Below, piece after piece: positions 1-8,937 of a stretch of 63,944 bases of DNA (position 1 is the stretch's first letter; every line of letters begins with the position of its first letter). The stretch is from Rhizobium sp. FKL33 (GTDB lineage Bacteria; Pseudomonadota; Alphaproteobacteria; Rhizobiales; Rhizobiaceae), in NCBI RefSeq assembly GCF_005222915.1, contig NZ_STFX01000034.1:1-63944 (forward strand), given 5' to 3'. Both the position numbers and the translations under genes were made by a program. Below the pieces are notes generated by a model that was given only the letters and a program-made list of their open reading frames with translations, was not told where the DNA came from and did no database searches.

Positions 1-69
1 AAGAATCCGGCCAATTTCCTCGCCGCCGTCAAACTCATTGCTACTCGCATCTGGATAAAGGCGTTATGA
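1..69 (+). CDS. IS5-family transposase, C-terminal end only (cut by window edge)
   Basis: The first 66 bases read in frame 1 as the last 22 residues of a protein ending NFLAAVKLIATRIWIKAL, with TGA at 67-69. The NFLA.(V/I)(K/Q)LI...IWI ending is typical of IS5-type (IS427/IS1031-like) transposases. The rest of the element lies outside the window, so whether the transposase is intact cannot be said. The right end of the insertion sequence should lie just after the stop, roughly 65-95, but I cannot define the terminal repeat without the other end. Recognition is from family memory, not a search. Confidence 0.6.
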   Translation, partial: KNPANFLAAVKLIATRIWIKAL

Positions 70-194
70 GTCTACTGCCTAGCGGCCTCATCCAGGCGTA
101 AGCGCTTGGATGCGCCGTCAGGAAGGGTCTTTCTGTTTCCCTTTTGTACACGTCGCCACTTTATTTCCCGCGATTCCCGGTCCATATATCTGCC

Positions 195-3170
195 ATGGCA
201 AAAGCTCCGAAAAATCCGTCCGGCTTCGAGGAAGCCCCGCAGGCCTCTTTCGAAGGCGCGCCCCTGTCCGGCTCCGTGGCCGATTGGGTGAAGCAGCTCG
301 AGCAGGAGGCCGAACAGGCCTCCCGCGCCGAGAGCATGCGCGAAATCCGCTCCAAGGCGGGCAAGCATCGCAAGACGGTGGAGAACGCCGCCCGGCAGCA
401 TACCGAGACGCAGGCGGTCAAGGCCAAGACGGCGGAAATCGGCGACAAGCGTTCGGCGCGCGGCGGCTCGATCGGCGGCTCGAACGATCCCCGCACCCGC
501 GCCGCAGCCGGTCTCAATCCTGTCGCAGGTCTCGATCTGTCGCTGGAAGAAGCGGAAGCGCTGACCGCGCGCGCCAAGGACGCCGAGAAGAAGGCGGCCA
601 AGGGCAAGAAGGCGGCGGGGCCTATCGACACCGAAGGCGCGCTGGCCACCGGCGCAGTGACGGCCACCGTCGAGGCCTTGTCGAAACTGATCGAAAGCGG
701 CAATCCGCTGTTCAAGAATGGCGAGATCTGGGTGCCGCACCGCCCTGCCCGGCCGGAAAAATCCGAAGGCGGCATCCCCTTCGAAATGGTGACGGAATAC
801 AAGCCCTCGGGCGACCAGCCCACCGCCATCCGCGAACTCGCGGGGGGCCTGAATTCTGGCGAGCGCAGCCAGGTCCTGCTCGGCGTCACCGGCTCGGGCA
901 AGACCTTCACCATGGCGCAGGTGATCGCCGAAACCCAACGGCCCGCCGTGATCCTCGCGCCCAACAAGACGCTGGCCGCCCAGCTCTATTCCGAATTCAA
1001 GAATTTCTTCCCCAACAACGCGGTCGAATATTTCGTCTCCTACTACGACTATTACCAGCCGGAAGCCTATGTGCCCCGGACGGACACCTATATCGAGAAG
1101 GAATCGACCATCAACGAGCAGATCGACCGGATGCGCCACGCCGCCACGCGCGCCATCCTGGAGCGCGACGACTGCATCATCGTCGCCTCGGTCTCCTGCA
1201 TCTACGGTATCGGCTCGGTGGAAACCTACACCGCCATGACCTTCCAGATCGAGGTGGGCGACCGCATCGACCAGCGGCAATTGCTGGCCGACCTGGTCGA
1301 GCAGCAATACAAGCGCCGCGAGATGGATTTCCAGCGCGGCTCCTTCCGCGTCCGCGGCGATACGATCGAACTCTTTCCCGCCCACTTGGAGGACGCCGCC
1401 TGGCGCATCACCATGTTCGGCGACGAGGTGGAGTCGATCACCGAATTCGATCCCTTGACCGGCCATAAGACCGGCGATCTCAAAAGCGTCAAGATCTACG
1501 CCAACAGCCACTATGTCACGCCGCGCCCGGCGCTGAACTCGGCCATCCGCCAGATCAAGGAAGAGCTGAAGCATCGGCTGGCCGAACTCGAAAAGGCCGG
1601 ACGCCTGCTCGAGGCGCAGCGGCTGGAGCAGCGCACCCGCTACGACATCGAAATGCTCGAAGCCACAGGCTCCTGCCAGGGCATCGAAAACTATTCGCGT
1701 TACCTCACCGGCCGCAAGCCGGGCGAGCCGCCGCCGACCCTGTTCGAATATATTCCCGACAACGCCATCCTGTTCATCGACGAAAGCCATGTCACCATTC
1801 CGCAGATCGGCGGCATGTATCGGGGCGACTTCCGCCGCAAGGCGACGCTGGCGGAATTCGGCTTCCGCCTGCCCTCCTGCATGGACAACCGCCCGCTTCG
1901 TTTCGAGGAATGGGACGCCATGCGGCCGGATACGGTGGCCGTCTCCGCAACGCCCGGCGAATGGGAATTGGAACAGTCCGGCGGCGTCTTCGCCGAACAA
2001 GTCATCCGCCCGACCGGCCTCATCGATCCGCCGGTCGAAGTGCGCTCGGCCCGCAGCCAGGTCGACGACGTGCTGGGCGAAATCCGCGACACCACGCTCA
2101 AGGGCTACCGCACCCTGGTCACCGTGCTCACCAAGCGCATGGCCGAGGACCTGACCGAATATCTGCATGAGCAGGGCGTGCGCGTGCGCTACATGCACAG
2201 CGACATCGATACGCTGGAGCGCATCGAGATCCTGCGCGATCTCCGCCTCGGCGCTTTCGACGTGCTGGTCGGCATCAACCTCCTACGCGAAGGCCTCGAC
2301 ATTCCCGAATGCGGCTTCGTCGCCATTCTCGACGCCGACAAGGAAGGTTTCCTGCGTTCGGAAACCTCGCTCATCCAGACCATCGGCCGCGCCGCACGCA
2401 ATGTCGACGGCAAGGTCATTCTCTATGCCGATCAGGTGACTGGCTCGATGAGCCGCGCCATGGAGGAGACCGCACGCCGTCGCGAAAAGCAGATGGCCTG
2501 GAACACCGCCAACGGCATTACGCCGGAATCGGTCAAGGCCAAGATCTCCGACATTCTCGACAGCGTCTACGAGCGCGACCATGTCCGCGCCGATATCCAG
2601 GTCAAGGGCGTCAAGGGCGGCACCGCCAACGATCTCGTCGGCAACAATCTGCAGGCCCATCTCAACGCGCTGGAAAAGCAGATGCGCGACGCCGCCGCCG
2701 ACCTCGACTTCGAAGCCGCCGCCCGGCTGCGCGACGAAATCAAGCGCCTCAAGGCGGTCGAACTCGCCACCATGGACGATCCGCTCGCCAAGGAGGCCGC
2801 GACCGGCGGCACCGCCGCCTCGCTGCGCGCCCGCGACGCCGAGGCCGCCCAGGCTTCCTACTTCGCCAAGCCCTCGCTCGACGACATGGGTCCCGGCACG
2901 GATACGGCCCAGCCGCTGTTCCGCAAGAACACGCTGGACGAAATGACCGTCGGCCGCACCGAGAAACCGCTGGCCTCCGGCCCACTGCCCGACAAGCCGG
3001 GGATCAAGGACGACGGCTTCCGGCCGATCATCCGCGCAAAAGCGGGCGTCGGCAGCTATGAGGACGCGGGCGATATCGCCAAGGCGAAGAAGACAAAGGG
3101 CAAGACGGGGAAGCCGGGCGGTAAAGCGGCAGGTGTTGTTGGTTTGAGGCGACCGCCTCGAAATGCATAG
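195..3170 (+). CDS. uvrB: Excinuclease ABC subunit UvrB
   Basis: UvrB is the damage-verification helicase of bacterial nucleotide excision repair; it is loaded by UvrA and recruits UvrC. The protein is 991 aa against about 670 in E. coli. About 190 charged, Lys/Ala/Arg-rich residues precede the core, and about 120 residues follow it. Core motifs are present: Walker [11 protein letters not shown] near 230, the beta-hairpin [12 protein letters not shown] near 285, the Walker B-type DESH near 529, and a UVR motif (LEKQM...[13 protein letters not shown]) near 825-855. Long UvrBs are usual in Rhizobiales. The ATG at 195 begins MAKAPKNP; no strong ribosome binding site precedes it, and an upstream TTG at 144 in the same frame is less convincing. 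Confidence 0.95.
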   Translation: MAKAPKNPSGFEEAPQASFEGAPLSGSVADWVKQLEQEAEQASRAESMREIRSKAGKHRKTVENAARQHTETQAVKAKTAEIGDKRSARGGSIGGSNDPRTRAAAGLNPVAGLDLSLEEAEALTARAKDAEKKAAKGKKAAGPIDTEGALATGAVTATVEALSKLIESGNPLFKNGEIWVPHRPARPEKSEGGIPFEMVTEYKPSGDQPTAIRELAGGLNSGERSQVLLGVTGSGKTFTMAQVIAETQRPAVILAPNKTLAAQLYSEFKNFFPNNAVEYFVSYYDYYQPEAYVPRTDTYIEKESTINEQIDRMRHAATRAILERDDCIIVASVSCIYGIGSVETYTAMTFQIEVGDRIDQRQLLADLVEQQYKRREMDFQRGSFRVRGDTIELFPAHLEDAAWRITMFGDEVESITEFDPLTGHKTGDLKSVKIYANSHYVTPRPALNSAIRQIKEELKHRLAELEKAGRLLEAQRLEQRTRYDIEMLEATGSCQGIENYSRYLTGRKPGEPPPTLFEYIPDNAILFIDESHVTIPQIGGMYRGDFRRKATLAEFGFRLPSCMDNRPLRFEEWDAMRPDTVAVSATPGEWELEQSGGVFAEQVIRPTGLIDPPVEVRSARSQVDDVLGEIRDTTLKGYRTLVTVLTKRMAEDLTEYLHEQGVRVRYMHSDIDTLERIEILRDLRLGAFDVLVGINLLREGLDIPECGFVAILDADKEGFLRSETSLIQTIGRAARNVDGKVILYADQVTGSMSRAMEETARRREKQMAWNTANGITPESVKAKISDILDSVYERDHVRADIQVKGVKGGTANDLVGNNLQAHLNALEKQMRDAAADLDFEAAARLRDEIKRLKAVELATMDDPLAKEAATGGTAASLRARDAEAAQASYFAKPSLDDMGPGTDTAQPLFRKNTLDEMTVGRTEKPLASGPLPDKPGIKDDGFRPIIRAKAGVGSYEDAGDIAKAKKTKGKTGKPGGKAAGVVGLRRPPRNA

Positions 3171-3237
3171 AAAATACAGTCTGGCGCCTTTCGAAGTCGT
3201 CACTTAGGCGTAGCAGAGCTTTTTTTGGAGGATAAGC

Positions 3238-3702
3238 ATGCGCCTTCCCGCTCTGTTGGTGACAGTATTCGCCGTCATGTCTCTCGCGTTCACAGTTCAT
3301 GCCGAGACCTACAAATCACCGCAAGCGCTGATCAAGGCGCTCTATGCCTATGACGTCGAGAAAGCCGATTTCAGTTTGCCGTCAGTCTATAGTCCCTTTC
3401 TGTCGAAAGGACTGAATGTCATGTTCAAAAAGGAGAGGGAATTTCTCGGCGACGACCAAGTCGGCGCGCTGGATTTCGATCCCGTGATCAATGGCCAGGA
3501 TGGCGCCGCCACAAATCTCAAGATCGGCAAGCCCGTCATCCTCAAGGACAAGGCCGAGCTTGAAGTGACCTTCACCAATGGCGAACCGGTGCGTCTTCAT
3601 TACAAGCTCGTCCGTGAGAACGGCGGCTGGAAAGTCGACGACATCGCCAAATTGCAGGGCGAATATCCCTGGAGCGTCCGCAAGCTTCTGACCTATGAGT
3701 AA
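3238..3702 (+). CDS. Exported DUF3828-like protein
   Basis: A 154-aa protein with a clear Sec signal peptide (hydrophobic core at residues 4-20, likely cleavage after VHA near 22). The rest has the look of DUF3828/NTF2-like periplasmic proteins: an early YKSPQALIKALYAYDV segment, then a C-terminal strand-rich part (VRLHYKLVRENGGWKVDDI) as in lumazine-binding/NTF2 folds. A GGAGG-like ribosome binding site (TTGGAGGATAAGC) precedes the ATG. It stands alone between uvrB and a CAP/RTX gene. No function is known; family assignment is by pattern only. Confidence 0.75.
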   Translation: MRLPALLVTVFAVMSLAFTVHAETYKSPQALIKALYAYDVEKADFSLPSVYSPFLSKGLNVMFKKEREFLGDDQVGALDFDPVINGQDGAATNLKIGKPVILKDKAELEVTFTNGEPVRLHYKLVRENGGWKVDDIAKLQGEYPWSVRKLLTYE

Positions 3703-3704
3703 GG

Positions 3705-3722
3705 GCGGCAGGGGCCGCTTTT
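3705..3722 (+). terminator. Short Rho-independent terminator after the DUF3828-like gene
   Basis: GCGGC and GCCGC arms with an AGGG loop are followed by TTTT immediately after the stop codon. The stem is only five base pairs, so this is a modest call. Confidence 0.45.
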
Positions 3723-3847
3723 CCCCACCACAGCCGAACCTCGTCGTCGATCCGCCCAAATTTGACACTCGACCCACCTTCCCCTCGCCATAATCCGCGC
3801 TACACTCCTGCCCGGCGAATGAAACGCCCGAAGCCCAGGAGACGTCG

Positions 3848-5188
3848 ATGGCCGACATGACCGCGCAGGAACAATTGATGCTGGAACTGACCAACCGGGC
3901 GCGGATGGACCCGGTCGGCGAGGCGAAACGGATGGGCCTGTCGTCATTGAATGAGGGCGTTTCATCGGCCGATACGATCTCCGGCGCGCCAAAGCAGATC
4001 CTCGCCGGCAATGACGATCTCGGCAAGGCTGCCGACAATCACAGCGCCTGGATGCTGGCGCATGACATCTTCAGCCATTTCGAAACCGAGAAAACATCGG
4101 GATTTACCGGCGTCGACCCCGACGAACGGATGAAGACTGCCGGCTATATTTTCGGCGGCAGTTTCGCTTTTGGCGAGAACATCGCCGTGCGCGGTTCGAG
4201 TTCGAGCCTGACCAATGCAATGCTCACGAGCTTCATCATCCAGCAGCATGCCGACCTCTTCATCGATGAAGGCATTGAAGGACGCGGCCACCGGCTCAAC
4301 ATCCTGTCCGACCTGTTCAGCGAGGTCGGCATCGGCCAGAAAGCCGGCAAGTTCGAATTCAGCAATGGAGAATTCAACAGCTCCATGGTCACCCAGGACT
4401 ATGCGAAGAGCGGCTCGACCCTGTTCGTCACCGGCGTCGTCTACAAGGACACCGTGGTGAAAGACGACTTCTTCAGCGTCGGCGAACAGATCGCCGGGCG
4501 CACCGTTTCCGGCGGCGGCGAGAGCGACCAAACAGGCGCGGGCGGTGGCTATGAGTTGGAATTCGATAATGGCGCCGCCCGCACGATCGCCTTTTCGCTG
4601 ACATCGGGCAAGGTCTCGGTGCAACTCGGCGCCTTCACCGAGAATGTGAAGCTCGACGTCGTCAACGGCAATGAAGTCTGGACCAATGGCGATATCACAG
4701 GCGTGTCGAGCAACGTCCGCCAGATCCACGCCCTCGGCATCGCCGCCATCGATCTCGCCGGCGCTGCGGGCAGCCAGTCGCTGTTCGGCAACGACGCCGC
4801 CAACACATTGAACGGCAAGGGCGGAGCCGACAAGCTGATCGGCGACGGCGGGCAGGATCGGTTGACCGGCGGCGGCGGCGCTGACCAGTTCATCTTCGCC
4901 AAGGGCGATACCGCGTCAAACAGCGCCAAGGCGGATGTCATCACAGATTTCAGCGGCGCCGACCGCATCGTGCTCGAAAGCGTCGACGCCAACTCAAGTC
5001 AAGCGGGCGACCAGGACTTCACCTTCATCGGATCCGCGGCGTTTCACGGCAAGGCGGGCGAACTGCGCGTTGCGATTTCCGGCGGCGACACTTTCATCCA
5101 GGGCGATATGGATGGCGATGGCGCCGCGGAACTGATGATCCGTCTGATCGGCAAGCATAGCCTTATCGCCAGCGATTTCGATCTCTGA
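3848..5188 (+). CDS. CAP (SCP/PR1-like) domain protein with C-terminal RTX-type calcium-binding region
   Basis: 446 aa, two-part. Residues 1-185 are a CAP/SCP-like domain: MLELTNRARMDPVGEA at the start, HSAWMLAHDIFSH, GENIA and GHRLNIL match the signature helices and putative His/Glu cleft. Residues about 310-446 carry nonapeptide-like Gly/Asp repeats (GNDAANTLNGKGGADKLIG, GGGGADQFIF) then VITDFSGADRI, as at the C-terminus of serralysins and other type I secreted proteins. There is no N-terminal signal peptide, which fits export by a type I (ABC/MFP/TolC) system through the C-terminal signal. No such exporter is in the window. The ribosome binding site AGGAGA is well placed before ATG 3848. 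Substrate unknown. Confidence 0.85.
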   Translation: MADMTAQEQLMLELTNRARMDPVGEAKRMGLSSLNEGVSSADTISGAPKQILAGNDDLGKAADNHSAWMLAHDIFSHFETEKTSGFTGVDPDERMKTAGYIFGGSFAFGENIAVRGSSSSLTNAMLTSFIIQQHADLFIDEGIEGRGHRLNILSDLFSEVGIGQKAGKFEFSNGEFNSSMVTQDYAKSGSTLFVTGVVYKDTVVKDDFFSVGEQIAGRTVSGGGESDQTGAGGGYELEFDNGAARTIAFSLTSGKVSVQLGAFTENVKLDVVNGNEVWTNGDITGVSSNVRQIHALGIAAIDLAGAAGSQSLFGNDAANTLNGKGGADKLIGDGGQDRLTGGGGADQFIFAKGDTASNSAKADVITDFSGADRIVLESVDANSSQAGDQDFTFIGSAAFHGKAGELRVAISGGDTFIQGDMDGDGAAELMIRLIGKHSLIASDFDL

Positions 5189-5243
5189 ACGGCGACGGGC
5201 CGATCGTGCCTATCATTTTTGGGAGGATGAAGGAATTTTTCAC

Positions 5244-5264
5244 GCGGAATTCGTGGAATTCCGC
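5244..5264. promoter_or_regulatory. Perfect inverted repeat upstream of a small exported protein
   Basis: Arms GCGGAATTC and GAATTCCGC are separated by GTG, an uninterrupted 9-bp inverted repeat, 35 bp before the ATG at 5299. A further GGAATT lies at 5232-5237. The position suits an operator or a 5'-UTR hairpin. No regulator is identified. Confidence 0.45.
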
Positions 5265-5298
5265 TATGGGGAGGGTCTTCTTTTTACAGGGGATCCTT

Positions 5299-5790
5299 AT
5301 GAAACGTCTTCTTATTGCGGCGCTCGCCGCCCTTTCCATCGCCGGTATCGCACAGGCTGGCGACATCGCCTTCCCGTCCGACGCGCCGATCGCCGTCATC
5401 ACCTTCCCCGAGCCCTGGAGCGCCGAGGAAACCGAGACCGGCGTGCAGGCGACCTCGCCGGAAGACGCGATCTACCTCTCCGCCGACGTCGCTGACGGCA
5501 AGAGCATCGACGGCGCGATCGAAGACGCCATCAAGTTCCTCACCGACAACGGCGTCGTCATCAATGGCGACAGCGCCAAGCGCCAGGACACCGAAGTCAA
5601 CGGCATGCCGATTTCGCTCGTCGACTGGACCGGCAAGGACAAGGATGGCGCAGCATCCATCGGTCTCGCTGCCGTCGTGCTCGATGAGAAGCATATCCTC
5701 GTGCTCACCTATTGGGGCACACAGGGCGACGAAGACAAATATGACGGCGACGTCGCCTCGATCATCCAGTCGATCCGCAAGGCGGATTGA
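5299..5790 (+). CDS. Exported protein of unknown function
   Basis: 163 aa with a signal peptide (MKRLLIAALAALSIAGIAQA, cleavage near residue 20). The mature part is acidic and alanine-rich, with no cysteines. It has the pattern of a small periplasmic alpha/beta protein (AITFPEPWSAEETETG, then LVDWTGKDKDGAASI and ILVLTYWGTQGDEDKYD). The frame is open upstream to 5206, but the ATG at 5299 is preceded by AGGGGA and opens the signal peptide, so it was chosen. I do not recognise a named family. It is followed by a good terminator and so is monocistronic, with an inverted repeat upstream. Confidence 0.8.
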   Translation: MKRLLIAALAALSIAGIAQAGDIAFPSDAPIAVITFPEPWSAEETETGVQATSPEDAIYLSADVADGKSIDGAIEDAIKFLTDNGVVINGDSAKRQDTEVNGMPISLVDWTGKDKDGAASIGLAAVVLDEKHILVLTYWGTQGDEDKYDGDVASIIQSIRKAD

Positions 5791-6157
5791 TCGATCACTG
5801 ACGGGATTCGTCGATGGCCGGGCTCGTCCCGGCCATTTTTATATCTGGGCTTTGACGGTCCTGGCCCTGCGCACGCTCTGACATCCTGGGTCTTTGTACG
5901 GAGGTCCGCCGTTAACATCTTGATCAGCCAACCAGATGCACTAATTTAGTTTTCCATTTATTTACGGCGCTTTCAGCACATCTTTGGGGCCATTCAACCG
6001 CCTTACATGTTAATATTAACAGATTCTGGATGTATAAATTTACCTGCCGTTAACCATATTCGTTCAGAAACTTGGTCATAGTTCAGCGTCTTGGAACCGC
6101 CTTTCCAATTGAGGGAAAGGCAATTTGAATCCGTCCCTTTTCCAAAAGCGTCAGGTC
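5791..6157. other. AT-rich intergenic region upstream of flagellin
   Basis: After the terminator at 5814-5840, about 310 bp carry no coding potential I can support. The segment 5930-6070 is markedly AT-richer than the surrounding genes. It contains a perfect 14-bp palindrome TGTTAATATTAACA at 6008-6021 and a separate GTTAAC near 6050. This is the expected place of the flagellin promoter. I do not assign -35/-10 elements. Confidence 0.5.
5814..5840 (+). terminator. Rho-independent terminator
   Basis: ATGGCCGGG and CCCGGCCAT arms with a CTCGT loop, followed by TTTTT, lie 24 bp after the stop of the exported protein gene ending at 5790. Confidence 0.85.
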
Positions 6158-7156
6158 ATGCCGAGCATCATCACCAACAACAGCGCCACCAAAGCTCTTC
6201 AGGTTATCCGCAATGTTCATGGCGACCTGGCCGACACGCAGAACAGAGTGTCGAGCGGTTACCGCGTGCAAGTCGCGGCCGACAACGCCGCCTATTGGTC
6301 GATCGCCACCACCATGCGCTCCGACACTGACGCGATGTCGTCGGTGATGGATGCGCTGGCGCTCGGCGCCGCCACCGCCGACACCGCCTATACCGGCGTG
6401 GCCCAAGTGGCCGACATCATGGCGGAGATCAAGGCCCGCTTCGTCGCCGCCCGCGAGCCCGGCGTCGATAAGGACAAGCTCGGCGTCGAGGTCGAGCAGT
6501 TGAAGCAACAGATTCTCAGCATCGGCGAATCCGCCACCTTCAACGCCGAGAACTGGGTGCAGTTTTCGACCAATGATAGCCCGTGGCTGACCGGAGAAAA
6601 AGAAATCATCGGCGGTTTCGTGCGCAGCACCGATAATTCGGTGAAGGTGCAGAGCCTGTATTTCGGCTCCAATTCCGCCACGGATGGTCCCTTCGCGATC
6701 CTCGACCTGTCCGATGCGACGAGCGGCGAATTCGGTGTTCTGACATCGGAGCAATATGCGGTCGATCTCGGCTATTCGACCGGCTATGTGCTGTTCGACG
6801 TTTCGAGGTCCAACTCCTATTCTTCGCCGACGCTGACGCCGCAGGAAATGACCCTGACCAGCGCCACCACCGACACCGAAGTCGACGAAATGCTGCAGGT
6901 GATCGATTCCATGCTGCTCGACGTGACCGATGTCGCCGGCACGCTCGGCGCGCTCGACACCCGCGTGTCGATGCAGAACGAATTCGCCAATACGCTTTCC
7001 GACACGCTGAAGAAGGGCGTCGGCAAACTGGTCGACGCCGATCTCAATCACGAATCGACGCGGCTGAAAGCCCTTCAGGGCCAAGCCTCGCTCGGTTATG
7101 AAGCGCTGTCGATCGCCAATGCCGAACCGCAGTCGATGCTGAGGCTGCTGCAGTAG
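6158..7156 (+). CDS. Flagellin
   Basis: Flagellar filament subunit, exported through the flagellar type III apparatus; 332 aa from ATG 6158. The N-terminal D0/D1 helix reads MPSIITNNSATKALQ then SSGYRVQVAADNAAYWSIAT, a pattern close to rhizobial flagellins. The C-terminus ends in the usual helix with SMLRLLQ. The central region is short, as in rhizobial complex filaments. Start is ambiguous. The conserved flagellin start is ATG 6158, but it has almost no ribosome binding site. A TTG at 6125 is preceded by GAGGGAAAGG and would add 11 residues (MNPSLFQKRQV). No other flagellar genes are nearby, so this is a solitary flagellin gene. Confidence 0.9.
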   Translation: MPSIITNNSATKALQVIRNVHGDLADTQNRVSSGYRVQVAADNAAYWSIATTMRSDTDAMSSVMDALALGAATADTAYTGVAQVADIMAEIKARFVAAREPGVDKDKLGVEVEQLKQQILSIGESATFNAENWVQFSTNDSPWLTGEKEIIGGFVRSTDNSVKVQSLYFGSNSATDGPFAILDLSDATSGEFGVLTSEQYAVDLGYSTGYVLFDVSRSNSYSSPTLTPQEMTLTSATTDTEVDEMLQVIDSMLLDVTDVAGTLGALDTRVSMQNEFANTLSDTLKKGVGKLVDADLNHESTRLKALQGQASLGYEALSIANAEPQSMLRLLQ

Positions 7157-7183
7157 CCGTTTAGCGCCATAAGGCGGTGGAGA

Positions 7184-7777
7184 CTACTCCGCCGCCTCTT
7201 CGCGGACGGCCTCTACCAGCGCTTCGAGCTCGTAGCTATAGCCTTCCAGCATGGCGTAGGCCCGCTCGATCGTGCCGATCTGGTCCTCCGACTTGCGGAT
7301 CGCCTCGGTAATCGACTGGCTGCGCGCGCGCAGCATGGAGCCGAGCACATCGGTTTCCGGCCTACGGCCAAGACGGTCGATATGCTGGCGCACCCGGTTG
7401 CGATGCCGCTCCAGCTCCAGAATATGCATGCGATTCTTGACGATGTCGTCCGACAGTTTGCGCCGCATGGCGGCGACCGGGTCGAAGCTGCCGGGCTCGC
7501 GCTCGTCGAGAATGACGTCGTTGACCAGCTTTTCCAGCATCATCACGCCCTGGAGATCGCGGGGATCGGCGAGTTCGGGATCATAGCCGGTGTCGTCGAA
7601 GACGCGACGGCGCACGGGATCCTTCAGCACATCGTAAGCTGTCTGCAGCCGGGCGAAATTGTCGGCATCGCCGCCCGCGTCGGGATGGGCCGTCTTGACA
7701 GCCTTGCGCCAGGCGTCGCGAATGACCTGCTCGCCCGCGTCGCGGTCCACGCCCAACACGCTATAGGGATCGATCAC
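7184..7777 (-). CDS. J-domain (DnaJ-family) protein
   Basis: 197 aa. Residues 3-60 form a J domain (DPYSVLGVDRDA, HPD at 31-33, then FARLQTAYDVLKDPVRR), so it should stimulate ATP hydrolysis by an Hsp70 partner. The rest is mostly predicted long helix rich in Arg/Glu (residues 100-195), likely coiled coil, with no Gly/Phe linker or zinc fingers, so it is a class C J-protein and not DnaJ itself. The GTG at 7777 is preceded by GGAAGAGGAAG at good spacing; the frame continues open upstream to 7810. It converges on flagellin. Client unknown. Confidence 0.8.
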   Translation of the reverse strand: MIDPYSVLGVDRDAGEQVIRDAWRKAVKTAHPDAGGDADNFARLQTAYDVLKDPVRRRVFDDTGYDPELADPRDLQGVMMLEKLVNDVILDEREPGSFDPVAAMRRKLSDDIVKNRMHILELERHRNRVRQHIDRLGRRPETDVLGSMLRARSQSITEAIRKSEDQIGTIERAYAMLEGYSYELEALVEAVREEAAE

Positions 7778-7917
7778 GCTTCGTCTTCCTCTTCCGTCTC
7801 GCCGACCCAAGGCCTATCCCCTCGCCCGCGCCGCTTCAAGCGCGAAGCAGCAGCCTTCCCTTTTTCCACCGGCAGGCGACGAAATTGTGGACGACCATAT
7901 CATGAGGCGAGGAAAAC

Positions 7918-8928
7918 TCAGCCGGCCGCGGCCAGCGGCTCGCCGACGCCCACGGCGGCGAAAGCGCGCGCGATCACCTCGGGTCCCGCGCCGGGCTTCA
8001 CAGCGTCCGACGACAGGATCTGCCGAAACCGGCGAGCGCCATCCACTCCTGAAAACAGGCCGATCATGTGGCGGGTGATGTTGCCGAGCTTGCCGCCCTG
8101 AGCGATATGCGCCTCGGCATAGGCCATCATCGCATCGCGAATGGCGATCCAGTCGATCGTCTTGACCGGTCCGCCATAGATGCGCGCGTCGACCTCGCCC
8201 ATCAACGCCATGTCGTGATAGGCGGCGCGGCCGAGCATGACGCCGTCAAGATGCGCAAGATGCTGCTCCGCCTGATCCAGCGTCTGGATGCCGCCGTTGA
8301 TGCCGATGAAGACCTCGGGATAAAGCTGCTTCAGCCTGTAGACGCGGTCGTAGTCGAGCGGCGGGATGTCGCGATTCTCGCGCGGGCTCAGCCCCTGCAG
8401 CCAGGCTTTGCGGGCATGCACCCAGAGCGCGTCGGCGCCGGCGCCCAAAGCCGCTCTGGCGAGCGTATCCAGCGCTTCCTCGGGATCCTGTTCGTCCACG
8501 CCAATCCGGCATTTCACCGTCACGGGAATGGAGACGGCCGCCTTCATCGCCGCAACCCCTGCCGCCACGACATCAGGCGTCCGCATCAGGCAGGCGCCGA
8601 ATGTGCCTGACTGCACGCGGTCAGAGGGACAGCCGACATTGAGATTGATCTCGTCATATCCCCAGTCGGCGCCGATACGCGCGGCTTCCGCGAGCTTTGA
8701 CGGATCGGAGCCGCCGAGTTGCAACGCCACCGGATGTTCCGAGGCGTCAAAACCCAGCAGCCGATCGCGCCTGCCATGAATGGCCGCGTCCGCCACCACC
8801 ATTTCCGTATAGAGCAACGCGCGCGAGGACAGGAGCCGCAGCAGATAGCGACAATGCCGGTCCGTCCAGTCGAGCATCGGCGCGACTGAAAAGATCTTCT
8901 CCTTATTGACGAGCGCCGCAGCGTACAT
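7918..8928 (-). CDS. dusA: tRNA-dihydrouridine synthase A (DusA)
   Basis: FMN enzyme that reduces uridine 20/20a in the tRNA D-loop using NADPH. 336 aa, normal for DusA. The N-terminus (SVAPMLDWTDRHCRYLLR, LLYTEMVV) and the loop LNVGCPSDRVQSG with the catalytic Cys at about residue 100 are diagnostic; HARKAWLQGLSPRENRDIPP and GINGGI are the DusA-type FMN/tRNA segments. The upstream terC-like gene stops 9 bp before this ATG, so the two are probably co-transcribed. Confidence 0.95.
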   Translation of the reverse strand: MYAAALVNKEKIFSVAPMLDWTDRHCRYLLRLLSSRALLYTEMVVADAAIHGRRDRLLGFDASEHPVALQLGGSDPSKLAEAARIGADWGYDEINLNVGCPSDRVQSGTFGACLMRTPDVVAAGVAAMKAAVSIPVTVKCRIGVDEQDPEEALDTLARAALGAGADALWVHARKAWLQGLSPRENRDIPPLDYDRVYRLKQLYPEVFIGINGGIQTLDQAEQHLAHLDGVMLGRAAYHDMALMGEVDARIYGGPVKTIDWIAIRDAMMAYAEAHIAQGGKLGNITRHMIGLFSGVDGARRFRQILSSDAVKPGAGPEVIARAFAAVGVGEPLAAAG

Positions 8929-8937
8929 GACCAGCCC

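Noticed and set aside
72-2198. 708-codon open frame on the minus strand opposite uvrB
   Set aside because: Shadow of uvrB: high GC in the third codon position keeps the opposite frame free of stops; composition is His/Gly/Arg/Asp-rich without any domain, and uvrB is a clear homologue.
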